Counted from the first letter of the stretch, positions 9,229-18,840 are shown. The stretch is DNA of 64,000 nucleotides from Povalibacter uvarum (GCF_014202975.1 NZ_JACHHZ010000001.1:558001-622000), one strand, 5' to 3'. Numbers and translations: made by a program. The notes: a model not told the origin generated them from the letters alone.

Positions 9229-12018
9229 ATGATCAACTCGATACACAGACGCTTCGTGTGGGTAGTGCCTGCGCTGGCGTGGCTGCTGCTGGCATCGGGC
9301 TGCGATGCCTTTCTGAGCGCCGACCAGCGTGTCGCTCGCGCTGACGAGCGTATCGCCGCGAAGGACTATCGCGCAGCGATGATCGAGCTGAAAAACGCGC
9401 TGCAGGATCAGCCCAACCACATGGGCGCCCGCCTGAAGCTGGCCGAAGTCGAACTGACGCTCGGCGACGCACCCGCTGCGGACAAGGATTTGCGCCGGGC
9501 AATCGAACTGGGTGCTCCGCCCGAAGCGACCGCGGAACTGATGGGGCGAACGCAGCTTGCGCTGGGCAACGCCAAAGAGCTGGTCGTGCAGATCGATTCA
9601 GGCGAGGTGGTTTTGTCAGAGCCGACCCGCGCATTGTTTCGCGGCCAGGCGCTGCTGCAGCTGCAGCAGTACGAACAGGCGCAGGCGTCATTCGGCCAGG
9701 TCGCTGAAGGCGATGAACATTGGCTGCCGGCGCGCGTCGGTATTGCCGAGGCACTGACCGGACAGGGCAAGAGCGATGAGGCAATCGCACTGCTCGATGC
9801 CGTGCTGAAAGAGGCGCCGGAAGCGCCTCAGGCATTCCTTGTCCGAGGCGTCATTCGCGCCAAGCGGGGAGAGTTCGAACTTGCGGAGCAGGATCTGCAG
9901 CAGGCGCGGCAAAGCGGGCAGGGCAGTTTCAGCTCCACGCAGTATCTGAACCTGCTCGCTGCGATCGCCGAGGTCCAGGTATCCCGCGGCTTGCCGGACG
10001 CGGCGACGCAGACGCATGCGGAGCTCGCGAAACTCGCACCCGATGCGGTCGTGACCCGCACGATCGCAGCGCGCATCGCGCTCGCGAAACAGGACTACAC
10101 AGCGGCCATCTCCGAGCTGCAGCGTGCACTCGCGGCCGCGCCGAACTTCGTGCCAAACCGCTTTCTCCTTGGCGCTGCGTTCCTTGCGCAGGGCAATCTT
10201 CGGCAGGCGGAGCAGCAGTTGTCGCAGGCGTTGCAACGCGCGCCCGAGAACATGGAGGCACGCAAGCTCCTGGCGCAGACACGATTGCGGCTCGGGCGAC
10301 CCGATGCCGCAATGCAAGTGTTGCTGCCGGTGCAGGATTCGGGAGATGACGCGGAATTCGCCGCGCTTCTTGGACTCGCTCATCTGCAGCAGGGTGAAGA
10401 TGCTCGCGGCGTGGCGTATCTCGAGCGCGCGGTCGCCGCGCAACCTCAGAACGCGAACCTGAAGCTCGATCTCGCCGTCGCATATCTGCGATCCGGTCAG
10501 GCGGACAAGGCGCTGCAGCTGATGTCCGGCATCGATCGGTCGAAGGCCGACGTTCGACAGATGGGCTTGCTCATCGCTTCGCTCGCAACTGCGAAGGACA
10601 TGCAGCACGCGAGGGTAGAGATCGATCGGCTGCTGGCCGCTCGGCCGCCCGATGCGCAAGTCCTGAACCTGGCTGCGGCCTTCTTTGCACGGCAGGGCGA
10701 ATTCGATCGGGCGCGGGCGACTTCGCAACGCGCGATCGATGCGGCGCCGAATGACGTTGCTTCGCTTCTTGCGCGCGCACGAATCGAGAATGCGGCGGGC
10801 GAAGCGGCTGCGGCACAGACGTGGCTGGACAAGGCGATCGCCGTGGATCCCAAGAGCGGCCCCGCGCACATGGCGCTCGCGGATCTGGCTCTGCGCCGCA
10901 ACGATCTTGATGCCGCGACCAAAGTGCTCGAGGACCTGCGCAAGAGCGACCCTGCGGCTGTCGAAGCGCGATTGCAGCTTGCGCGGTTGTATCTGCGGCA
11001 GAGCAAGGCCGATGCTGCGGGACCGGTTGTCGAGGAACTGGCTGCGCTCGGCAAGGATCGGCCCGAGATCCTGAACGCACTCGGCCTGCTGTATCTCGAC
11101 GCCGGCCGCTACGACGAAGCGCTGTCTCGCTTCCAGGCGGCGACGGCGCAGGACAATGCAACGCCTGAGTACTGGCTCAACACTGCGCGCGCTCAGATTT
11201 CATTGGGAAACAGCGCCACTGCGCGCGAGGCGCTCGAAAGAGCGCTGACCGCGCAGCCCGGCTGGATTCCCGCAGTCGGCGTCCTCGCGATGCTCGATGT
11301 GAAAGAAGGGCGAGGGCAGTCGGCGCTCGATCGGGTAACGCGCGTCAAAGCCGATCGACCGCAGGACCCTGCCGTGCTCGCGCTCGAAGGCGACGTTCAC
11401 ATGGCGCTTCGTGACTACCCGAAGGCGTCGGGCGCATACGACGCTGCGATCGCGGCAAAGCCCAGCAGCGTGCTGGCAATGAAGGCCTACAAGGCCCGAC
11501 AGGCCGGTCGCCTTCCAAACACATTGCAGCCGCTCGAAAGCTGGCTGGCTGCGCATCCGGCCGACAACACCGTCCGGCTCGTGCTCGCGGAGGGCTGGCA
11601 GCAGGCAGGCGACAAGCGTCGCGCGGTTGCGGAGTACGAAATCATCGATCGCAACGGCGGCACGAACGCGATCGTGCTCAACAATCTGGCGTGGCTCTAC
11701 TATGAGCTCAAGGACGGTCGAGCGGAGGCAGTGGCGAAGCGGGCCTACGACGCAGCACCATCGGTCCCTGCGATCGCCGATACGTACGGGTGGATACTGG
11801 TTCATGCTGGCAAGGCGACGCAGGCCGTCGATGTGCTGAAGCGCGCGGCTGCCGAGGCGAAGGATCCTTCGATCGACTATCACTACGCGGTCGCACTGAT
11901 AGAGTCGGGTGCGGCACAGGAAGGGCGCCAGCGGCTGAACGATCTCCTGAATCGTTCGTCCAATTTCCCCGAGGCCGCGGAGGCCCGCAAACTGCTCGAA
12001 TCCCCACCGGGCGGATGA
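9229..12018 (+). CDS. prsT: PEP-CTERM system TPR-repeat lipoprotein PrsT
   Basis: This 929-aa protein begins with a lipoprotein signal ending LASGC, then consists almost entirely of tetratricopeptide repeats from residue ~40 to the end. It matches the long TPR lipoprotein that accompanies XrtA (TIGR02917 type, from memory). TPR arrays scaffold protein complexes, so it probably organises the export or sorting machinery at the envelope. I chose the ATG at 9229, seven bases after the xrtA stop and preceded by GAGG. An upstream in-frame extension to 9055 reads through xrtA in another frame and lacks a signal peptide. Confidence 0.92.
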   Translation: MINSIHRRFVWVVPALAWLLLASGCDAFLSADQRVARADERIAAKDYRAAMIELKNALQDQPNHMGARLKLAEVELTLGDAPAADKDLRRAIELGAPPEATAELMGRTQLALGNAKELVVQIDSGEVVLSEPTRALFRGQALLQLQQYEQAQASFGQVAEGDEHWLPARVGIAEALTGQGKSDEAIALLDAVLKEAPEAPQAFLVRGVIRAKRGEFELAEQDLQQARQSGQGSFSSTQYLNLLAAIAEVQVSRGLPDAATQTHAELAKLAPDAVVTRTIAARIALAKQDYTAAISELQRALAAAPNFVPNRFLLGAAFLAQGNLRQAEQQLSQALQRAPENMEARKLLAQTRLRLGRPDAAMQVLLPVQDSGDDAEFAALLGLAHLQQGEDARGVAYLERAVAAQPQNANLKLDLAVAYLRSGQADKALQLMSGIDRSKADVRQMGLLIASLATAKDMQHARVEIDRLLAARPPDAQVLNLAAAFFARQGEFDRARATSQRAIDAAPNDVASLLARARIENAAGEAAAAQTWLDKAIAVDPKSGPAHMALADLALRRNDLDAATKVLEDLRKSDPAAVEARLQLARLYLRQSKADAAGPVVEELAALGKDRPEILNALGLLYLDAGRYDEALSRFQAATAQDNATPEYWLNTARAQISLGNSATAREALERALTAQPGWIPAVGVLAMLDVKEGRGQSALDRVTRVKADRPQDPAVLALEGDVHMALRDYPKASGAYDAAIAAKPSSVLAMKAYKARQAGRLPNTLQPLESWLAAHPADNTVRLVLAEGWQQAGDKRRAVAEYEIIDRNGGTNAIVLNNLAWLYYELKDGRAEAVAKRAYDAAPSVPAIADTYGWILVHAGKATQAVDVLKRAAAEAKDPSIDYHYAVALIESGAAQEGRQRLNDLLNRSSNFPEAAEARKLLESPPGG

Positions 12019-12116
12019 GTGTGGGACCCGTCGGAAATCCTTACGGCGGGCGATGCTTAAATGCGAACCGATTCACAAGCTTGGCCACCAGTATTCGACA
12101 GTATCTGATAGGCTTT

Positions 12117-12132
12117 CGGCACCCTGAGCGCA
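12117..12132 (+). promoter_or_regulatory. Putative sigma54 promoter before the export operon
   Basis: CGGCAC-CCTGA-GCGCA has the invariant GG and GC spaced by ten bases and matches 8 of the 11 consensus positions of TGGCAC-N5-TTGCA. The predicted start of transcription is near 12143, giving a 36-base leader before the export gene ATG at 12179. It lies in the only sizeable gap (160 bases) inside the XrtA block, downstream of the gene for the sigma54 activator PrsR. Confidence 0.6.
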
Positions 12133-12178
12133 CTGCGGTACGGCCCTCGACCGCACATAATCCGTCGGCAATTCCCTG

Positions 12179-12823
12179 ATGAACCGCACCACGTTCCTTC
12201 TCTCGAGCCTCCTGTCAGGCTTGGTTTTCGTCGTGTCTGCAGTGGCCGCGGATACAACCCAGCCGGCGCCCGCTGCGGCACCGCTTGCGCCGGCCCCGCT
12301 TGCGCCGGCCCCAAGCGTGACCCCGAGCTACGTGATCGGCCCAGGCGATACGCTGCAGGTTTTCGTCTGGCGCAATCCTGAACTGACGACGACCATTCCA
12401 GTGCGTCCCGATGGCAAGATCTCCACGCCGCTCGTCGAGGACATGACGGCTGTGGGCAAGACACCATCCGAGCTGGCGCGCGATATCGAGAAGGTGCTCG
12501 CTGAATACGTTCGCTCGCCGCAGGTCAACGTGATCGTCACGCAGCCGGTCAGCACATTCAGTCAGGTGAAGGTCATCGGCCAGGTCACGAACCCGCAGGC
12601 GCTCGCGTATCGCGAAGGCATGACGGTCCTCGACGCCGTTCTCGCCGTCGGCGGCCTCGGGCCGTTTGCATCGGGCAACCGCGCTAAGATCATCCGGACC
12701 GAGAACGGCAAGCCGCGCGAGATCAAGGTGAAGCTCGACAACGTTGTGAACAAGGGCGACCTTGCGACCAACGTCGCGCTGAAGCCCGGTGACGTTCTGG
12801 TCATTCCCGAAACTGCTTTCTGA
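12179..12823 (+). CDS. Wza-like exopolysaccharide export protein, XrtA-system type
   Basis: This 214-aa periplasmic/outer-membrane polysaccharide export protein has a type I signal peptide (residues 1-24, no lipobox cysteine, unlike Wza). A proline-alanine linker follows with a repeated APLAP unit. Residues ~50-125 form the poly-export domain (YVIGPGDTLQVFVWRNPELT, IPVRPDGKISTPLV) and ~130-205 an SLBB domain (VKVIGQVTNPQALAYREGMTVLDAVLAVGGL). The family forms the outer gate of the export channel with the Wzz-like protein encoded next. It sits behind a putative sigma54 promoter, which fits control by PrsK/PrsR. Confidence 0.93.
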   Translation: MNRTTFLLSSLLSGLVFVVSAVAADTTQPAPAAAPLAPAPLAPAPSVTPSYVIGPGDTLQVFVWRNPELTTTIPVRPDGKISTPLVEDMTAVGKTPSELARDIEKVLAEYVRSPQVNVIVTQPVSTFSQVKVIGQVTNPQALAYREGMTVLDAVLAVGGLGPFASGNRAKIIRTENGKPREIKVKLDNVVNKGDLATNVALKPGDVLVIPETAF

Positions 12824-12832
12824 CGCATCCGC

Positions 12833-14443
12833 ATGAGTCAGGTCGTCGATCAGGTCGTTGATGAACTGCGGGGCGCGTGGCGCTTCCGCTGGATCGCCAT
12901 GGCGGCTGCCTGGGCGGTCTGTCTGGGCGGCTGGCTGTTCGTCTTCGCCATGCCCGACATGTACGAGGCGACCGCGAAGGTCTACGTCGATACCCGCACC
13001 ATCCTCAAGCCGCTGCTCGAGAAGCTCACTGTCGAAACCGACGTCGAGTCGCAATTGCGTCTCGTGCGTCAGGCCATTCTCGGCCGGCCGCAGCTCGAAC
13101 GGGTTGCACGCGAGACCGACCTCGATCTTCGTGCGGAGACCCCCGAGCAGAGAGCCGCGCTCATCGACAAGCTGCGCAGCCGGATCACGATCCAGGGCGG
13201 CGCTGCGAGCAGCCGCGATACCAGCGGTGGCCTGTACGTCATCTCGTACCAGGACGAGAATCGCGAGAAGAGCATCCAGGTCGTCGAGAAGCTGCTGAAC
13301 AGTTTCGTCGAGGACACGCTGGGCGGGAATCGCGAAGGGTCCGAGACGGCGCAGCGCTTCCTGCTGAAGCAGATCGAAGAATACGAAGCGCGACTGTCGG
13401 AGGCCGAGAACCGGCTGGCCGAGTTCAAGAAGAAGAACGTCGGCCTCATGCCGGGAGAGCAGACGGGCGATTACTTCTCGCGCCTCCAGAACGAAATCGA
13501 TGCCACGAAGAAGGCGGAATCGTCGCTGGGCGTTGCGCTCAGTCGCCGCGAGGAGCTGCAGCGTCAGCTGCGCGGGGAGGTTCCATTCCTGGCGGCAGGC
13601 TCATCGACGGGCGGTTCGAAGAACTCCGGCGGCAGTGGCGGCGGTGGGAGCGACACCTCGACGCGCATTCAGGAGACCCAGGCCCGCCTGGATGAATTGT
13701 TGCTGCGCTTCACCGACAAGCATCCGGACGTCGTTGCTACACGCGAAACGCTCGAGCAGTTGAAGCAGCGTCGCGACGCGGAGGTCGACGCGCTGAGGCG
13801 CGGCGATCCGAGCGCGATGGCCACGGCGGGGGCCGCATCGAATCCCGTTTATCAAAGCATCCAGCTCGCGCTGAATCAGGTCGAAGTCGAGATCGCCGCA
13901 CTGCGCGGTGAAATCGCCGAGCACAACCGCAAGGTCGGCCAGCTGCGTGGGATGGTCGACACCGTGCCGCAGGTCGAAGCCGAATTCGCGCGCCTCAACC
14001 GCGACTACGAAGTGACGCGAGAGGGCTATCGCGAGCTCGTCGACCGATTGCAGAAGGCACGGTTGTCAGAACGTGCGGAAGAAACGGGCGTCGTGAAGTT
14101 CGAAGTGGTCGATCCGCCCTCCGCGGGATTCTCACCGGTCGCGCCGAATCGCGTGCGGTTGCTCGCAATGGTGCTGGTCGTCGGGCTGGCCATCGGCGGC
14201 GGTATCGCATACCTGCTGCATCAGCTGCGCCCGGTCTTCAACAACACCCGAACGCTCGCCGACATTACCGGCCTGCCGGTGCTGGGTGCCGTGAGCATGA
14301 CGTTCGTGGACAGGAAACGCGCGGAGAGTCGTCTGCGCAAGATTGCCTTCGGCGGAGCGGCGGCGGCCCTCGTCGTCGTGTTTCTGGGCGTGGTGGTGTT
14401 TCAGAGTGCCGGCGCGCGATTCATGCAGCGCCTGATCAGCTGA
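12833..14443 (+). CDS. Wzz-like chain-length determinant protein, XrtA-system type
   Basis: This 536-aa polysaccharide co-polymerase anchors in the inner membrane and sets polymer length. Membrane segments lie at ~20-42, ~440-462 and ~500-525. Residues 25-100 are the Wzz domain (FAMPDMYEATAKVYVDTRTILKPLL). Between lies a long periplasmic coiled coil (~180-420), broken by a Gly/Ser-rich loop at ~255-275. The extra length and third membrane segment match the exosortase-associated subgroup. It sits ten bases after the export gene and eight before the BY-kinase gene, so the three form one unit. Confidence 0.92.
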   Translation: MSQVVDQVVDELRGAWRFRWIAMAAAWAVCLGGWLFVFAMPDMYEATAKVYVDTRTILKPLLEKLTVETDVESQLRLVRQAILGRPQLERVARETDLDLRAETPEQRAALIDKLRSRITIQGGAASSRDTSGGLYVISYQDENREKSIQVVEKLLNSFVEDTLGGNREGSETAQRFLLKQIEEYEARLSEAENRLAEFKKKNVGLMPGEQTGDYFSRLQNEIDATKKAESSLGVALSRREELQRQLRGEVPFLAAGSSTGGSKNSGGSGGGGSDTSTRIQETQARLDELLLRFTDKHPDVVATRETLEQLKQRRDAEVDALRRGDPSAMATAGAASNPVYQSIQLALNQVEVEIAALRGEIAEHNRKVGQLRGMVDTVPQVEAEFARLNRDYEVTREGYRELVDRLQKARLSERAEETGVVKFEVVDPPSAGFSPVAPNRVRLLAMVLVVGLAIGGGIAYLLHQLRPVFNNTRTLADITGLPVLGAVSMTFVDRKRAESRLRKIAFGGAAAALVVVFLGVVVFQSAGARFMQRLIS

Positions 14444-14451
14444 GGAAGCCC

Positions 14452-15411
14452 ATGAGCCTCGTCGAACTGGCCATCAAGAAAATGCAGGCAGCAGCACGTG
14501 GTGCGTCCGATGCGCCCGTGCCGCAGCCACCGGCAGCAGATAGGCCTCGCACTGTGCCTCTGGCGGAGCCAGCGCCGGTTGTCGCACGCCTTGCACCTGG
14601 CGTCGTGGGTGAAATGGTTTCAACGGGCGTCCACCGGGCGCTTGGATCGCAGCCCGTCGAGCATCGGACCGACAAGATGCTCCTCGTCGATCGCCGTGCC
14701 TTGCGAGCCGCGGGCCTCATGCCGCCGGAGAATCAGGAACGCGCGCTCGCCGACCAGTATCGACACATAAAGCGGCCGCTCATTGCCGCGGCCACGGGGC
14801 GAGGCGGGCAGAGGCTCGACCGCGGCCAGCTCATCATGATGGCGAGTGCGATGCCGGGCGAAGGCAAGACGTTCACTTCGATCAACCTGGCGCTGAGCAT
14901 GGCGCTGGAGAAAGACATTTCCGTGCTGCTCGTCGATGCCGACGTGCCCAAGCCGCACATCAGCAGGACGTTCGGCGTCGAGTCGGAGCTTGGACTTCTG
15001 GACGTACTGCGCGATCGCAAGACCACGGTAGAGTCCGTGATCATTCCGACCGACGTCCCGAATCTGAGCATTCTGCCCGCTGGCGTGCGCTCCGATACTG
15101 CGACCGAGCTGCTGGCGAGCCATCGCATGGAAGAGACAGTCAACCACCTTGCGACGGCCAATCCGCGACGCGTGGTCGTGATCGATTCGCCGCCGCTGCT
15201 GCTGACGAGCGAGTCTCGCGCGCTGGCTCACTGGGTCGGGCAGATCGTCCTCGTCATCCGAGCCGGATTCACTCCGCAGCAGGCGGTCATGGATGCGATC
15301 GCGTTCCTCGGCGAGAACAAGTCGATCGGGTTGATCCTGAACCAGAGCAACACCGCAACGCCGGGCTATTACTACGGCTACGGCGACGCGACCACCGTCC
15401 CGAGCCCGTGA
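14452..15411 (+). CDS. Cytoplasmic BY-kinase (CpsD/CapB-like), XrtA-system type
   Basis: This 319-aa bacterial tyrosine kinase controls polymer assembly with the preceding chain-length protein. Walker A is PGEGKT at ~134-140. Walker A' is LLVDADVPKP with D162 and D164. Walker B is the VVIDSPPLL stretch. The C-terminus carries a tyrosine cluster (GYYYGYGD) for autophosphorylation. It lacks a Wzz part, as expected for the split form. The N-terminal ~90 residues are low-complexity Ala/Pro-rich. It lies eight bases after the chain-length gene. Confidence 0.92.
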   Translation: MSLVELAIKKMQAAARGASDAPVPQPPAADRPRTVPLAEPAPVVARLAPGVVGEMVSTGVHRALGSQPVEHRTDKMLLVDRRALRAAGLMPPENQERALADQYRHIKRPLIAAATGRGGQRLDRGQLIMMASAMPGEGKTFTSINLALSMALEKDISVLLVDADVPKPHISRTFGVESELGLLDVLRDRKTTVESVIIPTDVPNLSILPAGVRSDTATELLASHRMEETVNHLATANPRRVVVIDSPPLLLTSESRALAHWVGQIVLVIRAGFTPQQAVMDAIAFLGENKSIGLILNQSNTATPGYYYGYGDATTVPSP

Positions 15412-15453
15412 CGCTCGGCCGGTTGCGGCAAACAGAACAGAAGGGAGACAACG

Positions 15454-16800
15454 ATGTCGTGCGAAGTTCGCAATCGACGCCTGCGCGTTGCAATCGCGTT
15501 GACCGCGGCGCTGGCTTCGGCCGGTGCCGTTGCGCAAACGGCTCCTGCCGCTGCCACATCGCCGGCCAAAGCCGATGACGGTGGCTTCAGCTTCGCCGTG
15601 ACCGGCGGCGCCAGCTATTCGGACAACGTTGCGCGTACGCCGACGGACGAGCAGGAAGGCACGATCGGTCGGGCGGGCGTGGAGCTCGGCTATGAGCAGC
15701 GAACCCGCCGTCTCGACGCCGACATCGACCTCAATACCGGATACGAACACTACTTCGACGACGAATTCGACAGCGACGTCGTCGGCGGCGTCGACGCCAC
15801 GCTCAATGTCGGCCTCGTGCCGGAACGGTTCCTCTGGTTCTTCCAGGAGAACTTCGGGCAGATCACCTCCGATCCCTTCGCGGCCAGCACGCCGGACAAT
15901 CGCGAGAACGTCAACTATTTCACGACCGGTCCGGATCTGATCCTCAACTTCGGCAGCGCGACGTCCTTCCGCGCGTCCGCGCGCTACTCGGATCTCAAGT
16001 ACGAAGTGACCGAGACCGACGGGGAGCAGTACGGCGCCACGCTGTCGCTGATCCGCAGGTTGTCGGGTACCGCGTCGCTCTCGCTGAATGCCGAGGGCGA
16101 ACAGTTCGAGTTCGACAACAAGCTTCTCAACACCGACTACGATCGCTACCAGGGTTTCCTGCGGTACGAGCTTCAGGGCTCGCGCACGACGTTGTCCGTG
16201 GACGGCGGTTACACGACGCTCGATATGGACGGAGAAACTTCCGACGGTCTTCTCGGGCGAGTGTCGCTGTCGCGTCGACTGTCTCCCGCATCGACGCTGT
16301 CGTTCGGTCTCGGGCAGCAGTTCTCGGATTCAGGCGACATTTTCCGCGAGGGCCAGAATACGCGGGGCGTGAGTCTCGACAGCGAGAACGTCATCGGCAC
16401 GAGCGACCCGTTCGAGAGCCGCTCCGCTTCGCTCGGGTATGACTTCAACCGCAACCGGACCACTTTCGGTGTCAGCGTCTCGTACGGCAAGGAGAGCTAC
16501 GAGACCCAGACTGATCTCGATCGCGACGTCACGACGTATGGGGCGTACTTCAGCCGGCAGCTGTCACGGGTCATGGACCTGCGCATCTTCGCGTCGCTGG
16601 AGCAAGAGGAGTTCGAGGCGACCAATTTCGAGGATGACGAGCTGCGCGCTGGCGCGTATCTGAACTGGGCGCTCGGCAGGACGCTTTCGCTGCGGTTGCA
16701 GTACGACCGCTTCGACCGTGAGAGCACGGACGCGGGCACGGAGTACACCGAAAATCAGGCGTCGCTCTTTCTCATCTGGTCCCCGCTGGATCGCTCATGA
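15454..16800 (+). CDS. Outer-membrane beta-barrel protein of the XrtA exopolysaccharide system
   Basis: This 448-aa protein has a signal peptide ending ASAGAVAQ and then alternating hydrophobic/acidic strands typical of an outer-membrane barrel (repeated Y-S-D-N-V, R-L-S-G-T-A-S-L-S-L and similar). It ends in a short strand-like segment, ASLFLIWSPLDRS. Position and character match the PEP-CTERM-associated outer-membrane protein (TIGR03016 type, from memory). It probably serves as the outer-membrane part of polymer secretion. GGGAG lies before the start. Its last codons overlap the deacetylase start (ATGA), leaving no room for the ATPase gene that usually sits between these two families. Confidence 0.85.
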   Translation: MSCEVRNRRLRVAIALTAALASAGAVAQTAPAAATSPAKADDGGFSFAVTGGASYSDNVARTPTDEQEGTIGRAGVELGYEQRTRRLDADIDLNTGYEHYFDDEFDSDVVGGVDATLNVGLVPERFLWFFQENFGQITSDPFAASTPDNRENVNYFTTGPDLILNFGSATSFRASARYSDLKYEVTETDGEQYGATLSLIRRLSGTASLSLNAEGEQFEFDNKLLNTDYDRYQGFLRYELQGSRTTLSVDGGYTTLDMDGETSDGLLGRVSLSRRLSPASTLSFGLGQQFSDSGDIFREGQNTRGVSLDSENVIGTSDPFESRSASLGYDFNRNRTTFGVSVSYGKESYETQTDLDRDVTTYGAYFSRQLSRVMDLRIFASLEQEEFEATNFEDDELRAGAYLNWALGRTLSLRLQYDRFDRESTDAGTEYTENQASLFLIWSPLDRS

Positions 16801-17669
16801 CTCAGGTTGCCCAGACTGCTCTGCGTAATGCGATGACCGTGGACGTGGAGGATTACTTCCACGTCGCCGCGCTTTCGAGCGTGATCAGTCGTGACGACTG
16901 GCCGACGATGGAATACCGGGCCGAAGCGAATACCCACAAGCTGCTCGACCTGTTCTCCGAGACCGGGATCAAGGCGACGTTCTTCATCCTGGGCTGGGTT
17001 GCACGCCGCAGTCCGCAACTCGTGCGCGACATCCATGCCGCGGGGCATGAAGTCGCCTGCCACGGCATGAGTCACCGACTCGTGTACGAACAGACGCCCG
17101 AAGAGTTCAGGCAGGAAACGTTCGATTCGAAGGCGATGCTCGAAGACGCGATCGGATCGAAGGTGGGCGGGTACCGCGCCGCCAGCTGGTCGATCACCAA
17201 GCAGTCGCTCTGGGCGCTCGACGTCATTCACTCGGCGGGCTTCGAGTACGACTCGAGCGTGTTTCCCATTCGCCACGACCTGTACGGCATCCCGGATGCG
17301 CCGAAGCGCCCCGGCATCCTGAAGACGCCGAGCGGTGAATCGCTGGTCGAGTTCCCGCCATCGACAGCGACGTTCATGGGCGTCCGCGTTCCCGTTGCCG
17401 GCGGCGGCTATTTCCGACTGCTGCCGTACTGGGTGACGAAGATGGGCCTGCGCCAGATCAACCGCGATCTGAAACAGGCGTTCATTTTTTATCTCCATCC
17501 CTGGGAAGTCGATCCTGAACAGCCGCGAATCGACGCGGGCCTGCTCTCGCGCTTCCGCCACTACACGAACCTGCGCAAGACTCACCAGCGTCTGCGCGAT
17601 CTCATCGGTGAGTTCCGCTTCACCACGGTGAGGAACGTGCTCTCCGACACGGGCCTGCTGGCGCCCTGA
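16797..17669 (+). CDS. NodB-type polysaccharide deacetylase, XrtA-system type
   Basis: This 290-aa carbohydrate esterase family 4 enzyme removes N-acetyl groups from the exopolysaccharide. The metal-binding and catalytic motifs are visible: TVDVEDYFH (D16, D19), GHEVACHGMSH with the H-x3-H pair, and RAASWSI. The C-terminal FYLHPWEVDPEQPR motif carries the last catalytic histidine. No signal peptide is evident, as usual for this XrtA-linked subgroup. The ATG overlaps the previous stop by four bases. M13 is a possible alternative start close to the conserved block. Confidence 0.93.
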   Translation: MTQVAQTALRNAMTVDVEDYFHVAALSSVISRDDWPTMEYRAEANTHKLLDLFSETGIKATFFILGWVARRSPQLVRDIHAAGHEVACHGMSHRLVYEQTPEEFRQETFDSKAMLEDAIGSKVGGYRAASWSITKQSLWALDVIHSAGFEYDSSVFPIRHDLYGIPDAPKRPGILKTPSGESLVEFPPSTATFMGVRVPVAGGGYFRLLPYWVTKMGLRQINRDLKQAFIFYLHPWEVDPEQPRIDAGLLSRFRHYTNLRKTHQRLRDLIGEFRFTTVRNVLSDTGLLAP

Positions 17670-17688
17670 AGGCTTGGGCTAGCACTCT

Positions 17689-18840
17689 ATGCTCGAATGG
17701 ATTTTCTGGATCCTGTTGCTGCTGGGCGTCTATCCGTACGTCCTCTATCCGATCTTCGTGAAGCTGATCGGGAAGGTCGTGCATCGGCGCATTGCAGCCT
17801 CCGACACCTACTTGCCGCGGGTGACGGTGCTGACCGCGGCGTTCAATGAAGCCGCGCACATCGAAGCGACCGTGCGCAACAAGCTCCAGCAGGACTATCC
17901 GGCGGAGCTGCTCGACGTCATCGTGATCTCCGACGAATCGGTCGATGGGACCGACGACATCGTCGCGCGCATCGCTGCCGAGAATTCGCGCGTGCGGCTG
18001 CTGCGCCAGGTTCCGAGGCAGGGCAAGACTTCGGGCCTCAATCTCGCCATGCCCGAAGCGCGCGGCGAGATCGTGATCTTCGCCGATGCCAATTCGATCT
18101 ATCGCCCCGACACGATCCGTCGTCTCGTGCGGAATTTCGCGGATCCGAAAGTCGGCTATGTCACGGGCAAGATGGTCTACGTCAATCCGGACGGCTCGCT
18201 GGTGGGCGACGGCTGCAGTGCCTTCATGCGCTATGAGAACGCGCTGCGTGCCGCCGAGACGCAGGTCGGGAGCGTCGTAGGCGTCGACGGCGGCGTCGAT
18301 GCGGTTCGCCCGCGCCTCTACAAGCCGATGCGCGCCGACCAGTTGCCGGACTTCGTGTTGCCGCTGACGGTGGTGGAACAGGGGTACCGCGTCGTGTTCG
18401 AGCCGGAAGCCAATCTCACAGAGGACACGCTCACGACGGAGGGCTCCGAGTACCGGATGCGCGTTCGCGTTGCTCTGCGCGCGCTGTGGGCGCTTTGGGA
18501 CAAGCGTGGGCTGCTCAATCCCTTTCGCTACGGACTGTTCGCCTGGCAGCTCTGGTCGCACAAGGTGCTGCGATACATGAGCTTCCTCCCGCTGGTGGTG
18601 GCCATGGTGCTCAACTGGTGGCTGCTCGATTCCGGACCGATCTATATCGCGGCCCTCGTCGGCCAGCTCGTATTCCTGGTCTTCGTGGCAACCGCGCTTA
18701 TCGGGCCCCGGGCCATTGGCCAATCGGCGCTGGGGCGCTACTGCTTCTATTTCGCTTTGCTCAACTGGGCGTCGGCTGTCGCCTTTACGCGCTTCCTGCG
18801 CGGCCAGAAGCAGGTGCTCTGGCAGCCCCGGGTGGGATGA
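17689..18840 (+). CDS. Membrane glycosyltransferase family 2
   Basis: This 383-aa inner-membrane glycosyltransferase has an N-terminal membrane segment (residues 1-26), a GT-A domain (~45-275) and three C-terminal membrane segments (~285-365). Motifs seen are VTVLTAAFNEAAHIEAT (nucleotide binding), the DxD-like FADANSIYRPD, VDGGVDAVRP, and DFVLPLTVVEQGYRVVFEP. This layout resembles processive hexose transferases such as hyaluronan and cellulose synthases, but the QxxRW motif is not clear, so a single transfer is as likely. It lies 19 bases after the deacetylase and is the last gene of the core operon. Sugar specificity cannot be read. Confidence 0.88.
   Translation: MLEWIFWILLLLGVYPYVLYPIFVKLIGKVVHRRIAASDTYLPRVTVLTAAFNEAAHIEATVRNKLQQDYPAELLDVIVISDESVDGTDDIVARIAAENSRVRLLRQVPRQGKTSGLNLAMPEARGEIVIFADANSIYRPDTIRRLVRNFADPKVGYVTGKMVYVNPDGSLVGDGCSAFMRYENALRAAETQVGSVVGVDGGVDAVRPRLYKPMRADQLPDFVLPLTVVEQGYRVVFEPEANLTEDTLTTEGSEYRMRVRVALRALWALWDKRGLLNPFRYGLFAWQLWSHKVLRYMSFLPLVVAMVLNWWLLDSGPIYIAALVGQLVFLVFVATALIGPRAIGQSALGRYCFYFALLNWASAVAFTRFLRGQKQVLWQPRVG

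Noticed and set aside
12038-12046. 9-mer TCCTTACGG shared with 57230-57238, both upstream of sigma54 sites, as a possible PrsR enhancer
   Set aside because: The two copies differ in orientation and distance, the second covers a stop codon, and no copy was seen before the third promoter; chance is likely.
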